A stretch of 64,000 bases of DNA from Lysobacter gummosus (GTDB taxonomy: Bacteria; Pseudomonadota; Gammaproteobacteria; Xanthomonadales; Xanthomonadaceae). Both the position numbers and the translations under genes were made by a program. Positions 8,402 through 16,678 of this stretch are shown here, piece after piece. Where the stretch lies: positions 5,766,001 through 5,830,000 of the forward strand of contig NZ_CP011131.1 in assembly GCF_001442805.1 (NCBI RefSeq), given 5' to 3'. Position 1 is the stretch's first letter, and each line of letters opens with the position of its first letter. The notes beneath the pieces are model-generated. The model was not told the DNA's origin, did not search any database, and saw only the letters and a list, made by a program, of their open reading frames with translations.

Positions 8402-9127
8402 ATGACGCAAACCCCCCAGTTGTCCGTCGTGGTCCCGGTATTCAACGAACAGGACAACGTCGCCCCCTTGGTCCAGGAGATCGTCACTGCCCTGCGCGGC
8501 GTGGCCGATTTCGAGATCGTCTACATCGACGACCACTCGCGCGACGGCACCCTGGCCGCGCTGGAAGCCCTGAAAGCCGGCGTGCCGGAACTGCGCGTGC
8601 TGCACCACCTCACCCAGAGCGGGCAGAGCACGGCGGTGCGCAACGGGGTCAAGGCCGCGCGCGGCGCCTGGATCGCGACCCTGGACGGCGACGGCCAGAA
8701 CGATCCGGCCGACATCCCCAAGCTGCTGGCCAAGCGCGCCGAATCCGGCCCCGAGGTCAAGCTGTTCGCCGGCTGGCGGGTCAACCGTCAGGACTCGGGC
8801 AGCAAGCGCTGGGCATCGAAGTGGGCCAACGCGATCCGCAGCCGCATGCTGCGCGACGACACCCCCGACACCGGCTGCGGCATCAAGCTGTTCGAGCGCG
8901 CCGCGTTCATGGAACTGCCCTACTTCGACCACATGCACCGCTACCTGCCGGCGCTGATGCAGCGCGCCGGCTGGAAGACCCTGAGCGTGCCGGTCAACCA
9001 CCGCCAGCGCAGCACCGGCGTGTCCAAGTACAACAACCTCAACCGCGCCCTGGTCGGCATCAGCGACCTGCGCGGGGTGGCATGGCTGATCCGCCGCGGC
9101 AAGCTCACCCAGATCGTCGAACGCTGA
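8402..9127 (+). CDS. Glycosyltransferase family 2, polyprenyl-phosphate sugar synthase type
   Basis: This 241-residue GT-A enzyme probably moves a sugar from an NDP donor onto undecaprenyl phosphate, like dolichyl-phosphate-mannose or ArnC-type synthases. It begins with LSVVVPVFNEQDNVAPLV, contains IVYIDDHSRDGTLAAL (nucleotide-binding Asp), the DxD-type LDGDGQNDPADIP near 97-109, and the acceptor-side TGCGIKLFERAAF. It lacks the C-terminal membrane helices of ArnC/GtrB proteins and ends in a basic amphipathic stretch (RGVAWLIRRGKLTQIVER). The next gene begins 11 bases later and encodes a membrane protein with a lipid-A-synthase-N domain, a known companion of such transferases. The donor sugar cannot be read from sequence; the epimerase upstream hints at uronic acid or a derived amino sugar. 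Confidence 0.85.
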   Translation: MTQTPQLSVVVPVFNEQDNVAPLVQEIVTALRGVADFEIVYIDDHSRDGTLAALEALKAGVPELRVLHHLTQSGQSTAVRNGVKAARGAWIATLDGDGQNDPADIPKLLAKRAESGPEVKLFAGWRVNRQDSGSKRWASKWANAIRSRMLRDDTPDTGCGIKLFERAAFMELPYFDHMHRYLPALMQRAGWKTLSVPVNHRQRSTGVSKYNNLNRALVGISDLRGVAWLIRRGKLTQIVER

Positions 9128-9137
9128 GGTCGCCGCC

Positions 9138-9473
9138 ATGGACTTCATGAATTCGCCGATCGCGTGGCTGGCCTGGACCGGCCTGCACATGTCGCCGTGG
9201 AAGCTGATCGGCCTGATCGGCGCGCTGATGTTCGGCGGCCGCTGGCTGGTGCAGTTCATCGCCAGCAAGCGCCACGGCAAGCCGGTGATCCCGCGCGCGT
9301 TCTGGTACATGAGCCTGCTCGGCAGCGTGATGACGCTGAGCTACTTCGTGTTCTCGCAGAAGCAGGACTCGGTGGGCGTCATCCAGAACCTGTTCCCGGC
9401 CTTCACCGCCGCCTACAGCCTGTACCTGGACATCAAGCACCGCGGCTGGCGCCGCGACCGCGCCAGCCACTGA
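9138..9473 (+). CDS. Lipid-A-disaccharide-synthase N-terminal domain (LAB-N) membrane protein
   Basis: This 111-residue protein has three predicted membrane helices (about 21-37, 55-72 and 82-98). It carries the LAB-N signature: GLIGALMFGGRWLVQFIASKRHGKPVIPRAFWYMSLLGS, with the conserved RWLVQ and the P-x-x-FWxxSLxG segment. LAB-N proteins typically stand between a GT2 polyprenyl-phosphate transferase and an ArnT-like GT39 glycosyltransferase and are thought to help flip or present the lipid-linked sugar for lipid A modification. Here the GT2 partner is immediately upstream, but no GT39 gene follows; the next gene is convergent. Translation probably couples to the GT2 gene, whose stop is within TGAGGTCGCCGCC, supplying the ribosome site. 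Confidence 0.85.
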   Translation: MDFMNSPIAWLAWTGLHMSPWKLIGLIGALMFGGRWLVQFIASKRHGKPVIPRAFWYMSLLGSVMTLSYFVFSQKQDSVGVIQNLFPAFTAAYSLYLDIKHRGWRRDRASH

Positions 9474-9494
9474 GGCGCGAGCCGGACGCCCGGA

Positions 9495-9890
9495 TCATTC
9501 GAGGATCTCGCAGCCTTCCGGCATCCGGATCCAGCCCGAGCGCCTGTCGTCGTAGACCGACACCCACGGCGGCGGGAAGTCCGGCTCGGCGAAGGCGCCG
9601 ACCGCGACGGTGACGAACGCTTCCAGGCCTTCGGCGCGCCAGTAGACGGTCGAGCCGCAGTTCGGGCAGAAGCCGAACCGCGCCGAGCTGCCGCTGTCGC
9701 CTTGTCGCACGTATTCGCGCGACTCACCCTGGATCGCCACCGCCTCGCGCGGGAACCGCGCCTGCCAGCCGAATGCGCTGCCGGTGCGGCGCCGGCAGCA
9801 CAGGCAATGGCAGACCGAGACCCGTACCGGATCGCCCTCGCAGGTCAGGCTCAGTTGGCCGCAATCGCAGGATGCAGTGCGACGGATCAT
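9495..9890 (-). CDS. GFA/CENP-V family zinc protein
   Basis: This 131-residue protein belongs to the glutathione-dependent formaldehyde-activating (GFA) fold. The zinc ligands are recognisable: CDCGQ (8-12), CHCLCCRRRTGS (27-38) and CPNCGS (75-80), the canonical C-x-C, C-x-C-x-x-C, C-x-x-C pattern of the family. Most GFA-like proteins are not proven formaldehyde enzymes, so the substrate is open. The gene stands alone on the minus strand, converging with the LAB-N gene 21 bases away, and divergent from rpmB. The ATG is preceded by AAGGAGATTCGC, a strong ribosome site. Confidence 0.9.
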   Translation of the reverse strand: MIRRTASCDCGQLSLTCEGDPVRVSVCHCLCCRRRTGSAFGWQARFPREAVAIQGESREYVRQGDSGSSARFGFCPNCGSTVYWRAEGLEAFVTVAVGAFAEPDFPPPWVSVYDDRRSGWIRMPEGCEILE

Positions 9891-9994
9891 GCGAATCTCC
9901 TTAGCTGGGCTGAGACGGGATAGGGGCTCGCGGCCCAGTTCGGGAGAATATCGCGGCTTTCCGCCCGGCCGCCGGGAGCGTGGCCGGCAAGTGC

Positions 9995-10023
9995 TTGTTC
10001 CGACTTGGATTTGCCGGCATAAT
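9995..10023 (+). promoter_or_regulatory. Sigma-70-type promoter of rpmB-rpmG
   Basis: TTGTTC at 9995-10000 and CATAAT at 10018-10023 are separated by exactly 17 bases, a good match to the housekeeping consensus in an otherwise GC-rich region. Transcription from here would leave a leader of about 180 bases before rpmB. Confidence 0.65.
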
Positions 10024-10209
10024 GCGCGGCTCGCTGTGTCCGGCTGCCCTTAGGGGCATCACCGGGCGGCCCTCGGAAGCGCGATTCCGGGCCGCCACGT
10101 ACGGCGAGAATCCTTACCTGTATCGCGCGGTGCCAGCCTTCGAAAGAACGCGGTGCCGGGGCCGCCGCCTCCCTGGCCAAGGGAAGCAAGACTCCTTTCG
10201 AGGTGCGTA

Positions 10210-10446
10210 ATGTCCCGCGTATGCCAAGTAACGGGCAAGCGAACGACGACTGGCAACAACGTCTCGCATGCCATGAACAAGACCCGCCGCCGTTTCCTCC
10301 CCAACCTGCACGAGCGCCGCTTCTGGGTCGCCAGTGAGAACCGTTGGGTGAAGCTGCGCGTTTCCGCCCATGCCCTGCGCACCATCGACAAGAACGGTAT
10401 CGATTCCGTCCTCGCCGAACTCCGCGCACGCGGCGAAAAGATCTGA
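10210..10446 (+). CDS. rpmB: 50S ribosomal protein L28
   Basis: The 78-residue product has the L28 layout: [20 protein letters not shown] at the N-terminus, then [18 protein letters not shown] and [17 protein letters not shown]. It joins the 50S subunit. The four-cysteine zinc-binding version of L28 is not present, only one Cys (C5), which is the C-minus form. The ATG at 10210 follows CGAGGTGCGTA; an in-frame upstream extension is rejected because family members begin at SRVCQ. rpmG starts 13 bases after its stop, the conserved gammaproteobacterial rpmBG operon. Confidence 0.97.
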   Translation: MSRVCQVTGKRTTTGNNVSHAMNKTRRRFLPNLHERRFWVASENRWVKLRVSAHALRTIDKNGIDSVLAELRARGEKI

Positions 10447-10459
10447 GGAGGATCGAACC

Positions 10460-10624
10460 ATGGCTTCCAAGCGCGACAAGATCCGCCTGATCTCGACGGC
10501 GAACACCGGTCACTTCTACACGACCGACAAGAACAAGAAGAACACCCCGGCGAAGATGGAGGTCAAGAAGTATGACCCCGTCGTTCGCAAGCACGTGATT
10601 TACAAGGAAGGCAAGATCAAGTGA
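10460..10624 (+). CDS. rpmG: 50S ribosomal protein L33
   Basis: This 54-residue protein matches L33: [37 protein letters not shown] and the C-terminal [10 protein letters not shown]. It lacks the CxxC pairs of zinc-binding L33, so like L28 upstream it is the zinc-independent form. Start is the ATG at 10460, with GAGGAGGATCGAACC before it (strong ribosome site lying between the two genes). It is the last gene of the rpmB-rpmG operon and is followed by two hairpins. Confidence 0.97.
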   Translation: MASKRDKIRLISTANTGHFYTTDKNKKNTPAKMEVKKYDPVVRKHVIYKEGKIK

Positions 10625-10671
10625 CGTCTTGGCCCGTTCGCGCTTAGCGCGAACGGCTTTGCCAAGACGTC
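10623..10671 (+). terminator. Two-level hairpin directly after rpmG
   Basis: An outer 11-bp stem (10623-10633 with 10661-10671) encloses an inner perfect 10-bp stem (10634-10643 with 10647-10656, loop TTA). The outer arm begins in the rpmG stop codon. There is no T-run directly behind it, so it may act as an mRNA-stabilising structure, with the T-rich hairpin at 10708 as the actual terminator. Confidence 0.6.
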
Positions 10672-10707
10672 ATCCCCGCGAAAACGGGGATCCAGCGCCT
10701 TTAGAAG

Positions 10708-10735
10708 AAACCCGCCTACTCGGCGGGTTTTTTTT
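10708..10735 (+). terminator. Intrinsic terminator of the rpmB-rpmG operon
   Basis: The stem AAACCCGCC (10707-10715) pairs with GGCGGGTTT (10722-10730), loop TACTC-like, followed immediately by a run of T residues through 10735. This is a textbook rho-independent terminator on the plus strand. Confidence 0.85.
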
Positions 10736-10818
10736 GGCCGACGATTTCGTGGCGCGTAGATGCGCTGCGATGAATTGCATCGGCGTTACGAACGAATACC
10801 CCGAACAAGCGCGCCACC

Positions 10819-10985
10819 GTTGCCCCCTTTGAAAAAGGGGGCGGACGCCCGGCGGCCGCTGGATGTCTGGACCGTCGCTGATGGCGCGGGGGATTTGCTT
10901 TGATTTGGCGGGTGCGAGAAAGAGCAAAAGCGAATCCCCCCCTCCCCCCTTTTTCAAAGGGGGGGGAACAGCAACAACAACGGCA
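10819..10985. repeat. Head-to-head pair of 'CCCCCTTTTTCAAAGGGGG' repeat units
   Basis: A palindrome gccccctttgaaaaaggggg occurs at 10822-10841, and the inverse-facing unit cccccctttttcaaaggggg occurs around 10944-10963. The second is preceded by AGAGCAAAAGCGAATCC and followed by AACAGCAACAACAACGGC. The same unit with the same flanks (AGAGCAAATCC before, AACAGCAACAGCAACGGC after) is present at 20162-20215, and an inverted copy lies at 20328-20370. The shared flanks show a real repeat family longer than the palindrome. Confidence 0.8.
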
Positions 10986-11023
10986 ACGGCCACCTGTCGG
11001 GTGCCGTCTGCCAAAGCACAAAA

Positions 11024-11049
11024 AGAAACCCGCCCGAAGGCGGGTTTCT
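11024..11049 (-). terminator. Intrinsic terminator of the secreted protease gene
   Basis: AGAAACCCGCC (11024-11034) pairs with GGCGGGTTTCT (11039-11049) around a CGAA loop. Read on the minus strand the stem is followed by TTTTTGTGC. It lies 23 bases beyond the protease stop codon at 11072. Confidence 0.8.
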
Positions 11050-11071
11050 TCGCATTGCCGAACCGCCGACC

Positions 11072-12316
11072 TCAGGGAATCACACCCCCGAAATACGTCG
11101 AAACCTGCGGCCAGATCAGCGAAATCTTCGCGCCGGAATTGAAGCAGCCGCCGAAGTGATGCAAGGCGATCGCCTTGCCGGTGGCGCGCGCGATCACCGG
11201 CGAGCCCGAGCTGCCGCCCTCGGTGTCGCAGTAATAGCCCACGTCGCTGTTGGGCGCGTTGCCGGTCACGCTCGGCGCGTCGACGCGGCATTTGCCGCCG
11301 CTGTTCTGGGTGTCGGCGACGCTGAGCTCCTTCATGCGTCCGCCCGGATGGCCGGCAATGAAGATGCCTTCGTTTGCGTTCGCCGCGCGCACGTCCAGGC
11401 CCAGCGAGCCGAAGCTGGAGATGTTCGCGAAGTTCTTCACCGTGAACAGCGTGTAGTCGAGCGTGGTGTTGGTCTTGAGCATCTGATCGCCCGCGACCTT
11501 GGTCACCGTCGCCTGCGCGCCGGTGCAGGTGCTGCGCTGGTAGTTGAACCAGAACTCCGCGCCGGCCACGCCCGCGGCGGTGCTGATGCAGTGGTTGTTG
11601 GTGAACATGCGATTGCTCGAACTCACCCGCCACGCCGTGCACAGGCTACCGCTGCTCATGACCGCGCGCGCGACCGGCCTGGAGCCGTTGAAGGCCTGCG
11701 TGTCGCTGGTGGCGTAACAGGCGGCGGCCCGCTTGTCGTCGCTGCCGCAGATCGATTTGCCGCCGACCTGCGTGCCGAGCAAGCCTTCGTTCTGCAATTC
11801 CGGCAGCATGTCTTCGGGATAGCCTTCCAGATAACGCGACACTTTCACGCCGTGATCGGCACGCCACGGTTCGCGCGCGGTGCCGACCAGACGCAGCACC
11901 GCGACCGGGCCGCTGATCGACATCGCGGAGAAACTGGTCTTGCCGTCTTGGCCCAGATCGGCCGCGACGGTGTGCGGGCCCAGTTGCTGCGCGCTGTAGC
12001 GATACATCTCGCGACCATCGGGACTGGACACTTCCAGGCTCACGCCGGCCGGCAGCGAGAAGCGATCGAAGTGCACCTTGATGAAGGACGCGTCCGGCGT
12101 GCGGATCTCCACCGGCTTGGTGCCGGCGTCATTGCCGGCGCGGCCGACGCGGCCGGATGGGGCGCCCAGTTGCAGGTCGATGCTGCGCTGCTCGGCGATC
12201 TTCAACGGCACCGGCGCGGCCGGTTCGGTCTGCGCGGCGGCGAGCGCCGGCAACGCCAGACACAACGCGCCCAGCAGCAGGGCCGGGGCGAACTGCTTGC
12301 ACTGTCCATACTTCAT
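11072..12316 (-). CDS. Secreted trypsin-fold serine protease, lysyl-endopeptidase-like
   Basis: This 414-residue preproprotein has a signal peptide (residues 1-28, ending PALAAAQ), a propeptide-like beta domain to about 185 and a chymotrypsin-fold catalytic domain. The triad is visible as His242 (FTNNHCIS), Asp287 (TTLDYTLF) and Ser370 (GGSSGSPV). Asp364 sits six residues before the serine, the position of trypsin Asp189, so cleavage after Lys/Arg is plausible (inference). Seven cysteines in the catalytic domain fit disulfides for an extracellular enzyme. The layout resembles lysyl endopeptidases of Lysobacter (Lys-C/Achromobacter protease I group), but sequence alone does not fix specificity. 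Start is the ATG at 12316, preceded by CCAGGAGGAACACCCT; a 44-codon upstream extension has no signal peptide in the right place. Confidence 0.85.
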   Translation of the reverse strand: MKYGQCKQFAPALLLGALCLALPALAAAQTEPAAPVPLKIAEQRSIDLQLGAPSGRVGRAGNDAGTKPVEIRTPDASFIKVHFDRFSLPAGVSLEVSSPDGREMYRYSAQQLGPHTVAADLGQDGKTSFSAMSISGPVAVLRLVGTAREPWRADHGVKVSRYLEGYPEDMLPELQNEGLLGTQVGGKSICGSDDKRAAACYATSDTQAFNGSRPVARAVMSSGSLCTAWRVSSSNRMFTNNHCISTAAGVAGAEFWFNYQRSTCTGAQATVTKVAGDQMLKTNTTLDYTLFTVKNFANISSFGSLGLDVRAANANEGIFIAGHPGGRMKELSVADTQNSGGKCRVDAPSVTGNAPNSDVGYYCDTEGGSSGSPVIARATGKAIALHHFGGCFNSGAKISLIWPQVSTYFGGVIP

Positions 12317-13198
12317 AGGGTGTTCCTCCTGGAACGGTGGCGGCGCGGTCGCAATCGAAACGGGCAGGCGCACGTGGCGCGCACCGCGAACGCGGCGGCG
12401 AACGTGCATGGCGGTTGCATGCGCCGATGTGAGAGTTGGATTGCGCACCGACAGCGACGGCTGCCGTGCGCGGCGACACTGGCAAATGCGCGCGGCCGAA
12501 ACCGTGATCGCAGTGGATTACGCCGCATCGATGATTGGAAGCTTGACCGCCGACTCAGCTGAATCGTGCCGAAGGTGGGGCAAGTTCAGCCTGAGCGCTG
12601 CGCTGCGGGGTGAGTCGCGTCGCTTCGCCACCAGTGCGCGTTGGCTTTTTCAGCCATCGCGAAGAGCGTTTTCGTTGGCTGCATGCGCAGGATCGGTGAA
12701 ATCGAAAACGACGTGCATATGCCGTCATGCGTCGTCCAATTGCGCGAATCGCATCTCGCGCACTCGATGCGCATCGGCGATCTCGTCTTCGCGAAATTTT
12801 CCAGTACTGCCGATCGGATACGTGCGCCGATTCCGTGATCGCTGATGAAATAGCGAGGCAAGACAGGGATGCGCGTTCGTCGTAGACCGAATCGTCCATC
12901 TCGCTGTCGACGCAGCGCGGACACGCCGAGCCGCTTCGCCTTGCATGCGACGCCTGCGAGGGTGGGGACAACATCCGGACAGCCAAGCCGGCGCGCCGCT
13001 TTCGGCGCAGATCGCCCCGCGTCGACGCACTGGCCGCCACTCCCAGGCCCGAGCCGCACCCACCCGGCCACCGCCGCCCCAACTCCACCCGCCACCCGCC
13101 CTCCACCCACCTACCCAAAGGTCGAACCCCCGCCGCGGCCCCGCGCCCAATCCCAGGCCTTACACTCGACCGACCTCCCACCCAAGCCTGAAACGCCC
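12317..13198. other. 882-bp region with no confident gene
   Basis: Between the protease and the sensor kinase, both strands carry only frames of doubtful character. On the minus strand, 12586-13110 encodes a frame whose middle (around ECARCDSRNWTTHDGIC and SFSISPILRMQPTKTLF) looks more protein-like than its Arg/Gly-rich ends. Around 12630-12860 the composition is less GC-rich than the surroundings. This could be a decayed gene or a short unrecognised one. From 13020 to 13200 the plus strand is C-rich and reads as Pro/Ala/Thr, typical of non-coding GC-rich DNA. Confidence 0.4.
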
Positions 13199-16100
13199 TT
13201 GATTCCCGGCTGGATCCTGCTGCTGGTATCGGCCGGCTACGTCGGCCTGCTGTTCGCGGTCGCCTACTACGGCGATCAGCGCGAACGCACGCCGCGCGCG
13301 CGCTGGCTGCGCACCGCGGTGTATTCGCTGGCGCTGGCGGTGTACTGCTCCTCGTGGACCTTCTACGGCGCGGTCGGCACCGCAGCGCGCACCGGATTGG
13401 GGTTCCTGCCGATTTACCTCGGCCCGCTGCTGATGCTGCTGTTCGGCTGGCGCATCCTGGAGCGGCTGGTGCTGATCTCCGGCGAGCACCGCATCGTTTC
13501 CATCGCCGACTTCCTGTCCTCGCGCTACGGCCGCGCGCCCGGGCTGGCGGCGCTGGTCGCGGCGGTCGCGCTGACCGCGGCGGTGCCCTACGTCGCACTG
13601 CAGTTCAAGGCGGTGGCGATGAGCGTGCAGGTGCTGGCCGGGGTACCGTCCGATGCCGGCCTGCTCGCCGATCCGGCCTTCTACGTGGCGATGATGCTGG
13701 CGGTGTTCGCGATCCTGTTCGGCACGCGCCGGGTCGATGCGACCGAACACCACCACGGCATGGTGCTGGCGGTCGCGCTGGAATCGCTGGTCAAGCTGAT
13801 CGCCTTCATCGCCATCGGCGTGTTCGCGCTGATCCATCTGCCCGGCCTGGGCAACTACGCGCAGCGCGTCGAACAGGCCGCGCGCGTGGTCATGCAGCCC
13901 GGCCTGCCGGCCGGTTTCGTCACTCAGACCCTGCTCGCCTTCACCGCGATCATCTGCCTGCCGCGCCAGTTCCACGTCGCCGTGGTCGAATGCCAGGACC
14001 CCAACGATCTGCGCTCGGCGCGCTGGCTGTTCGGCGGCTATCTGGTGCTGATCAGCCTGCTGGTGGTGCCGATCACCCTGACCGGCCAGGCCATGCTCGG
14101 CGGCAGCGGCGTGTCGCCGGACACCTATGTGCTGGCGCTGCCGCTGCAGTTCGATCAGCAGGCGCTGGCGCTGATGGTCTACATCGGCGGTTTCTCGGCC
14201 GCGACCGGCATGGTCATCGTGTCTTCGGTCGCGCTGTCGACCATGGTCAGCAACGATCTGGTCATGCCGCTGCTGCTGCGCAGCGGCGCGCTGCACGAAG
14301 GCGCGCCGCACGAAAGCACCGGCGTCGACCGGCAGGTGCTGTGGGTGCGCCGCATCACCATCGTGCTGCTGGCGCTGATGGCCTATGCCTACCACCGCGC
14401 CTCGATCGGCGCGAACGGTCTGGCCCAGCACGGCCTGCTCGCGTTCGCCGCGGTCGCGCAGTTCGCGCCGGCGCTGATCGGCGGGCTGTACTGGCGCGGC
14501 GCCAGTCGCGCCGGCGCGGTGTCGGGCTTGTTCGCCGGCACGGTGGTGTGGATCTACACCCTGCTGCTGCCGGCGCTGACACGGATCGGCTGGCTGGACG
14601 AGGGCTGGCTCAGCAGCGGCCCGCTCGACATCCTGTGGCTGCGGCCGGAGCAGTTGTTCGGCCTGGTCGGTTGGGACGCGCTGACGCACGGCACGTTCTG
14701 GTCGCTGCTGTTCAATGTCGGCGCGTTCTTGTTCATCTCGGTGCGGCAGCGCCCGCGCCTGCAGGAACAACTGCTGGCCGCGCCGTTCCTCGATCCCTAC
14801 GTGCGCCGTCCCGCGCTCGGCCCGGGCGGCTGGGCCGGCGCGGTGCGCAGCGGCGAGTTGCTGGCGCTGGCCGAACGCATCGTCGGCGAGCGTCATGCGC
14901 GGCGCGCGTTCGAGGATTACGCCCATCAGCAGGGCCGAGAATGGCAGCCCGAGCAGCCGGCCGATCGCGCGCTGGCGCAGTTCACCGAGCGCTTGCTCGC
15001 CGCCGCGATCGGCGCGGCTTCCGCGCGCCTGACCCTGACCAGCGCGCTGCGCGGTTCGGGCATGGAACTGGGCGAAGTGGTGGCGCTGCTCGACGAGGCC
15101 AATCAGGAACTGCGCTTCAACCGCCAGGTGCTGTCGACCACGCTGGAGAACATCAGCCAGGGCGTCAGCGTGGTCGATCCGCAGATGCGCCTGGTCGCGT
15201 GGAATCGCCGCTATCAGGAATTGTTCGACTATCCCGACGGCATGCTCTACGTCGGCCGCCCGGTCAGCGACCTGCTGCGCTGGAACGCCGAGCGCGGCGA
15301 AATGGGCCCCGGGCCGCTCGACGAAGACACCATCAACGAACTCGTGCGCCGCCGCATCGCCCACCTGCGCGCCGGCGCGCCGCACGTGTTCGAGCGCGTG
15401 CGCAGCAACGGGCAGGTGATCGAACTGGTCGGCCGGCCGCTGCTGGGCGGCGGCTACGTCACCAGCTACAGCGACGTGACCGACTACAAACGCGCCGAAC
15501 AAGCGCTGCGCGAAGCCAACGAAACCCTGGAACAACGCGTCGAACAACGCACGCAGGAAGCCGAATCGGCGCAGCAATCGAAAACCCGCTTCCTTGCCGC
15601 GGTCAGCCACGACGTGCTGCAACCGCTCAACGCCGCGCGCCTGTTCACCACCGCGCTGCGCGAAAGCGACGACGCGCAGGAACAGCGGCGCCTGGCCGAA
15701 CGCGTGGACGCCTCGCTGCGCGCGGCCGAAGACTTGCTCGACGGCCTGCTCGACATCTCGCGCCTGGACGCCGGCGCGCTGCGGCCGGAACTGGCCGACC
15801 TGGACGCCGGCGAACTGCTGCGGGAACTGGCCGCGCAGTACGCGCCCAGCGCCGCCGGCCGCGGCCTGCAACTGCGCGTGCGCGCGCCGCTGAACACCAT
15901 GCCGGTGCGCAGCGACCGGCGCCTGCTGCGCCGCGCCTTGCAGAACTTCCTCGCCAACGCCCTGCGCTACACCCGCGAAGGCGGCGTGCTGCTGGCCGCG
16001 CGCGCGCGGCCGGATCTGCAGCGCATCGAACTGCAGGTCTGGGACACCGGCCCGGGCATTCCCGAGCATCACCTGGAACAGATCTTCGACGAGTTCCGCC

Positions 16101-16678
16101 GCTTCGACCAACCCGGCATCGGCGGCGAACGCGGACTCGGCCTGGGCCTGTCGATCTGCCAGCGCATCGCGCGCACGCTCGATCATCCGTTGCGGGTGCG
16201 TTCGCGCATCGGCCACGGCAGCGTGTTCTCGATCGCGGTGCCGTGCGGCGAGCCGCCGCGCGAAGTCGCGGCCGAACCGGTCAACGCCACCCTCACCGAT
16301 TCGCTGGCCGGGCTGCGCGTGCTGTGCATCGACAACGACCGCGAGATTCTCGACGGCATGCGCGCGCTGCTGGACCGGTGGGGCGCGAACGCGCTGTTGG
16401 CGGCGACCGTCGACGACGCGCTGGCCTTGCTCGATCAACATCCGGACGTGGCCCTGGTCGATTACCACCTGCACGACCGCCTCGACGGCCTGGCGATCAT
16501 CGACGCCCTGCGCGAGCGCCTGGGCATCGCACTGCCGGCCGCGCTGCTGACCGGCGACGGCAGCGACGCGCTCAAGCTGGCCGCGCGCGAACGCGGCTGC
16601 CGGGTGCTGACCAAGCCGATCAAGCCGGCCTCGCTGCGCGCCTTCCTCGCCGCGCAACGTCGGGCGGTGCAGGCCTGA
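13199..16678 (+). CDS. Hybrid sensor: SLC5-type transporter domain + PAS + histidine kinase + receiver
   Basis: This roughly 1,159-residue inner-membrane sensor has five parts. First is a PutP/SLC5 sodium-solute-symporter-like domain with about 13 helices (residues 1-520). Second is a PAS domain (about 644-760, starting NRQVLSTTLENISQGVSVVD), then a short coiled coil (ALREANETLEQRVEQRTQEAE). Fourth is a HisKA/HATPase kinase, with phospho-acceptor His804 in FLAAVSHDVLQPLNAARLF and G boxes DTGPGIPE and GLGLGLSIC. Last is a receiver domain with phospho-acceptor Asp1088 (ALVDYHLHD) and KPIKP. This is the CbrA/NahK-like architecture, in which a transporter-like domain couples nutrient sensing to phosphorelay. 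The frame is open to 12869, but that part is Arg/Pro-rich and unlike a membrane N-terminus. I take the TTG at 13199 (L/M-IPGWILLLVSAGYVG) with moderate certainty and see no strong ribosome site. The LuxR-type regulator at 18993 is a plausible partner. Confidence 0.88.
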   Translation: MIPGWILLLVSAGYVGLLFAVAYYGDQRERTPRARWLRTAVYSLALAVYCSSWTFYGAVGTAARTGLGFLPIYLGPLLMLLFGWRILERLVLISGEHRIVSIADFLSSRYGRAPGLAALVAAVALTAAVPYVALQFKAVAMSVQVLAGVPSDAGLLADPAFYVAMMLAVFAILFGTRRVDATEHHHGMVLAVALESLVKLIAFIAIGVFALIHLPGLGNYAQRVEQAARVVMQPGLPAGFVTQTLLAFTAIICLPRQFHVAVVECQDPNDLRSARWLFGGYLVLISLLVVPITLTGQAMLGGSGVSPDTYVLALPLQFDQQALALMVYIGGFSAATGMVIVSSVALSTMVSNDLVMPLLLRSGALHEGAPHESTGVDRQVLWVRRITIVLLALMAYAYHRASIGANGLAQHGLLAFAAVAQFAPALIGGLYWRGASRAGAVSGLFAGTVVWIYTLLLPALTRIGWLDEGWLSSGPLDILWLRPEQLFGLVGWDALTHGTFWSLLFNVGAFLFISVRQRPRLQEQLLAAPFLDPYVRRPALGPGGWAGAVRSGELLALAERIVGERHARRAFEDYAHQQGREWQPEQPADRALAQFTERLLAAAIGAASARLTLTSALRGSGMELGEVVALLDEANQELRFNRQVLSTTLENISQGVSVVDPQMRLVAWNRRYQELFDYPDGMLYVGRPVSDLLRWNAERGEMGPGPLDEDTINELVRRRIAHLRAGAPHVFERVRSNGQVIELVGRPLLGGGYVTSYSDVTDYKRAEQALREANETLEQRVEQRTQEAESAQQSKTRFLAAVSHDVLQPLNAARLFTTALRESDDAQEQRRLAERVDASLRAAEDLLDGLLDISRLDAGALRPELADLDAGELLRELAAQYAPSAAGRGLQLRVRAPLNTMPVRSDRRLLRRALQNFLANALRYTREGGVLLAARARPDLQRIELQVWDTGPGIPEHHLEQIFDEFRRFDQPGIGGERGLGLGLSICQRIARTLDHPLRVRSRIGHGSVFSIAVPCGEPPREVAAEPVNATLTDSLAGLRVLCIDNDREILDGMRALLDRWGANALLAATVDDALALLDQHPDVALVDYHLHDRLDGLAIIDALRERLGIALPAALLTGDGSDALKLAARERGCRVLTKPIKPASLRAFLAAQRRAVQA

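Noticed and set aside
12586-13110. 174-codon minus-strand frame in the gap before the sensor kinase
   Set aside because: Too uncertain to list as a gene; the first 80 codons are Gly/Arg-rich with no ribosome site. Recorded as a possible remnant in the gap description.
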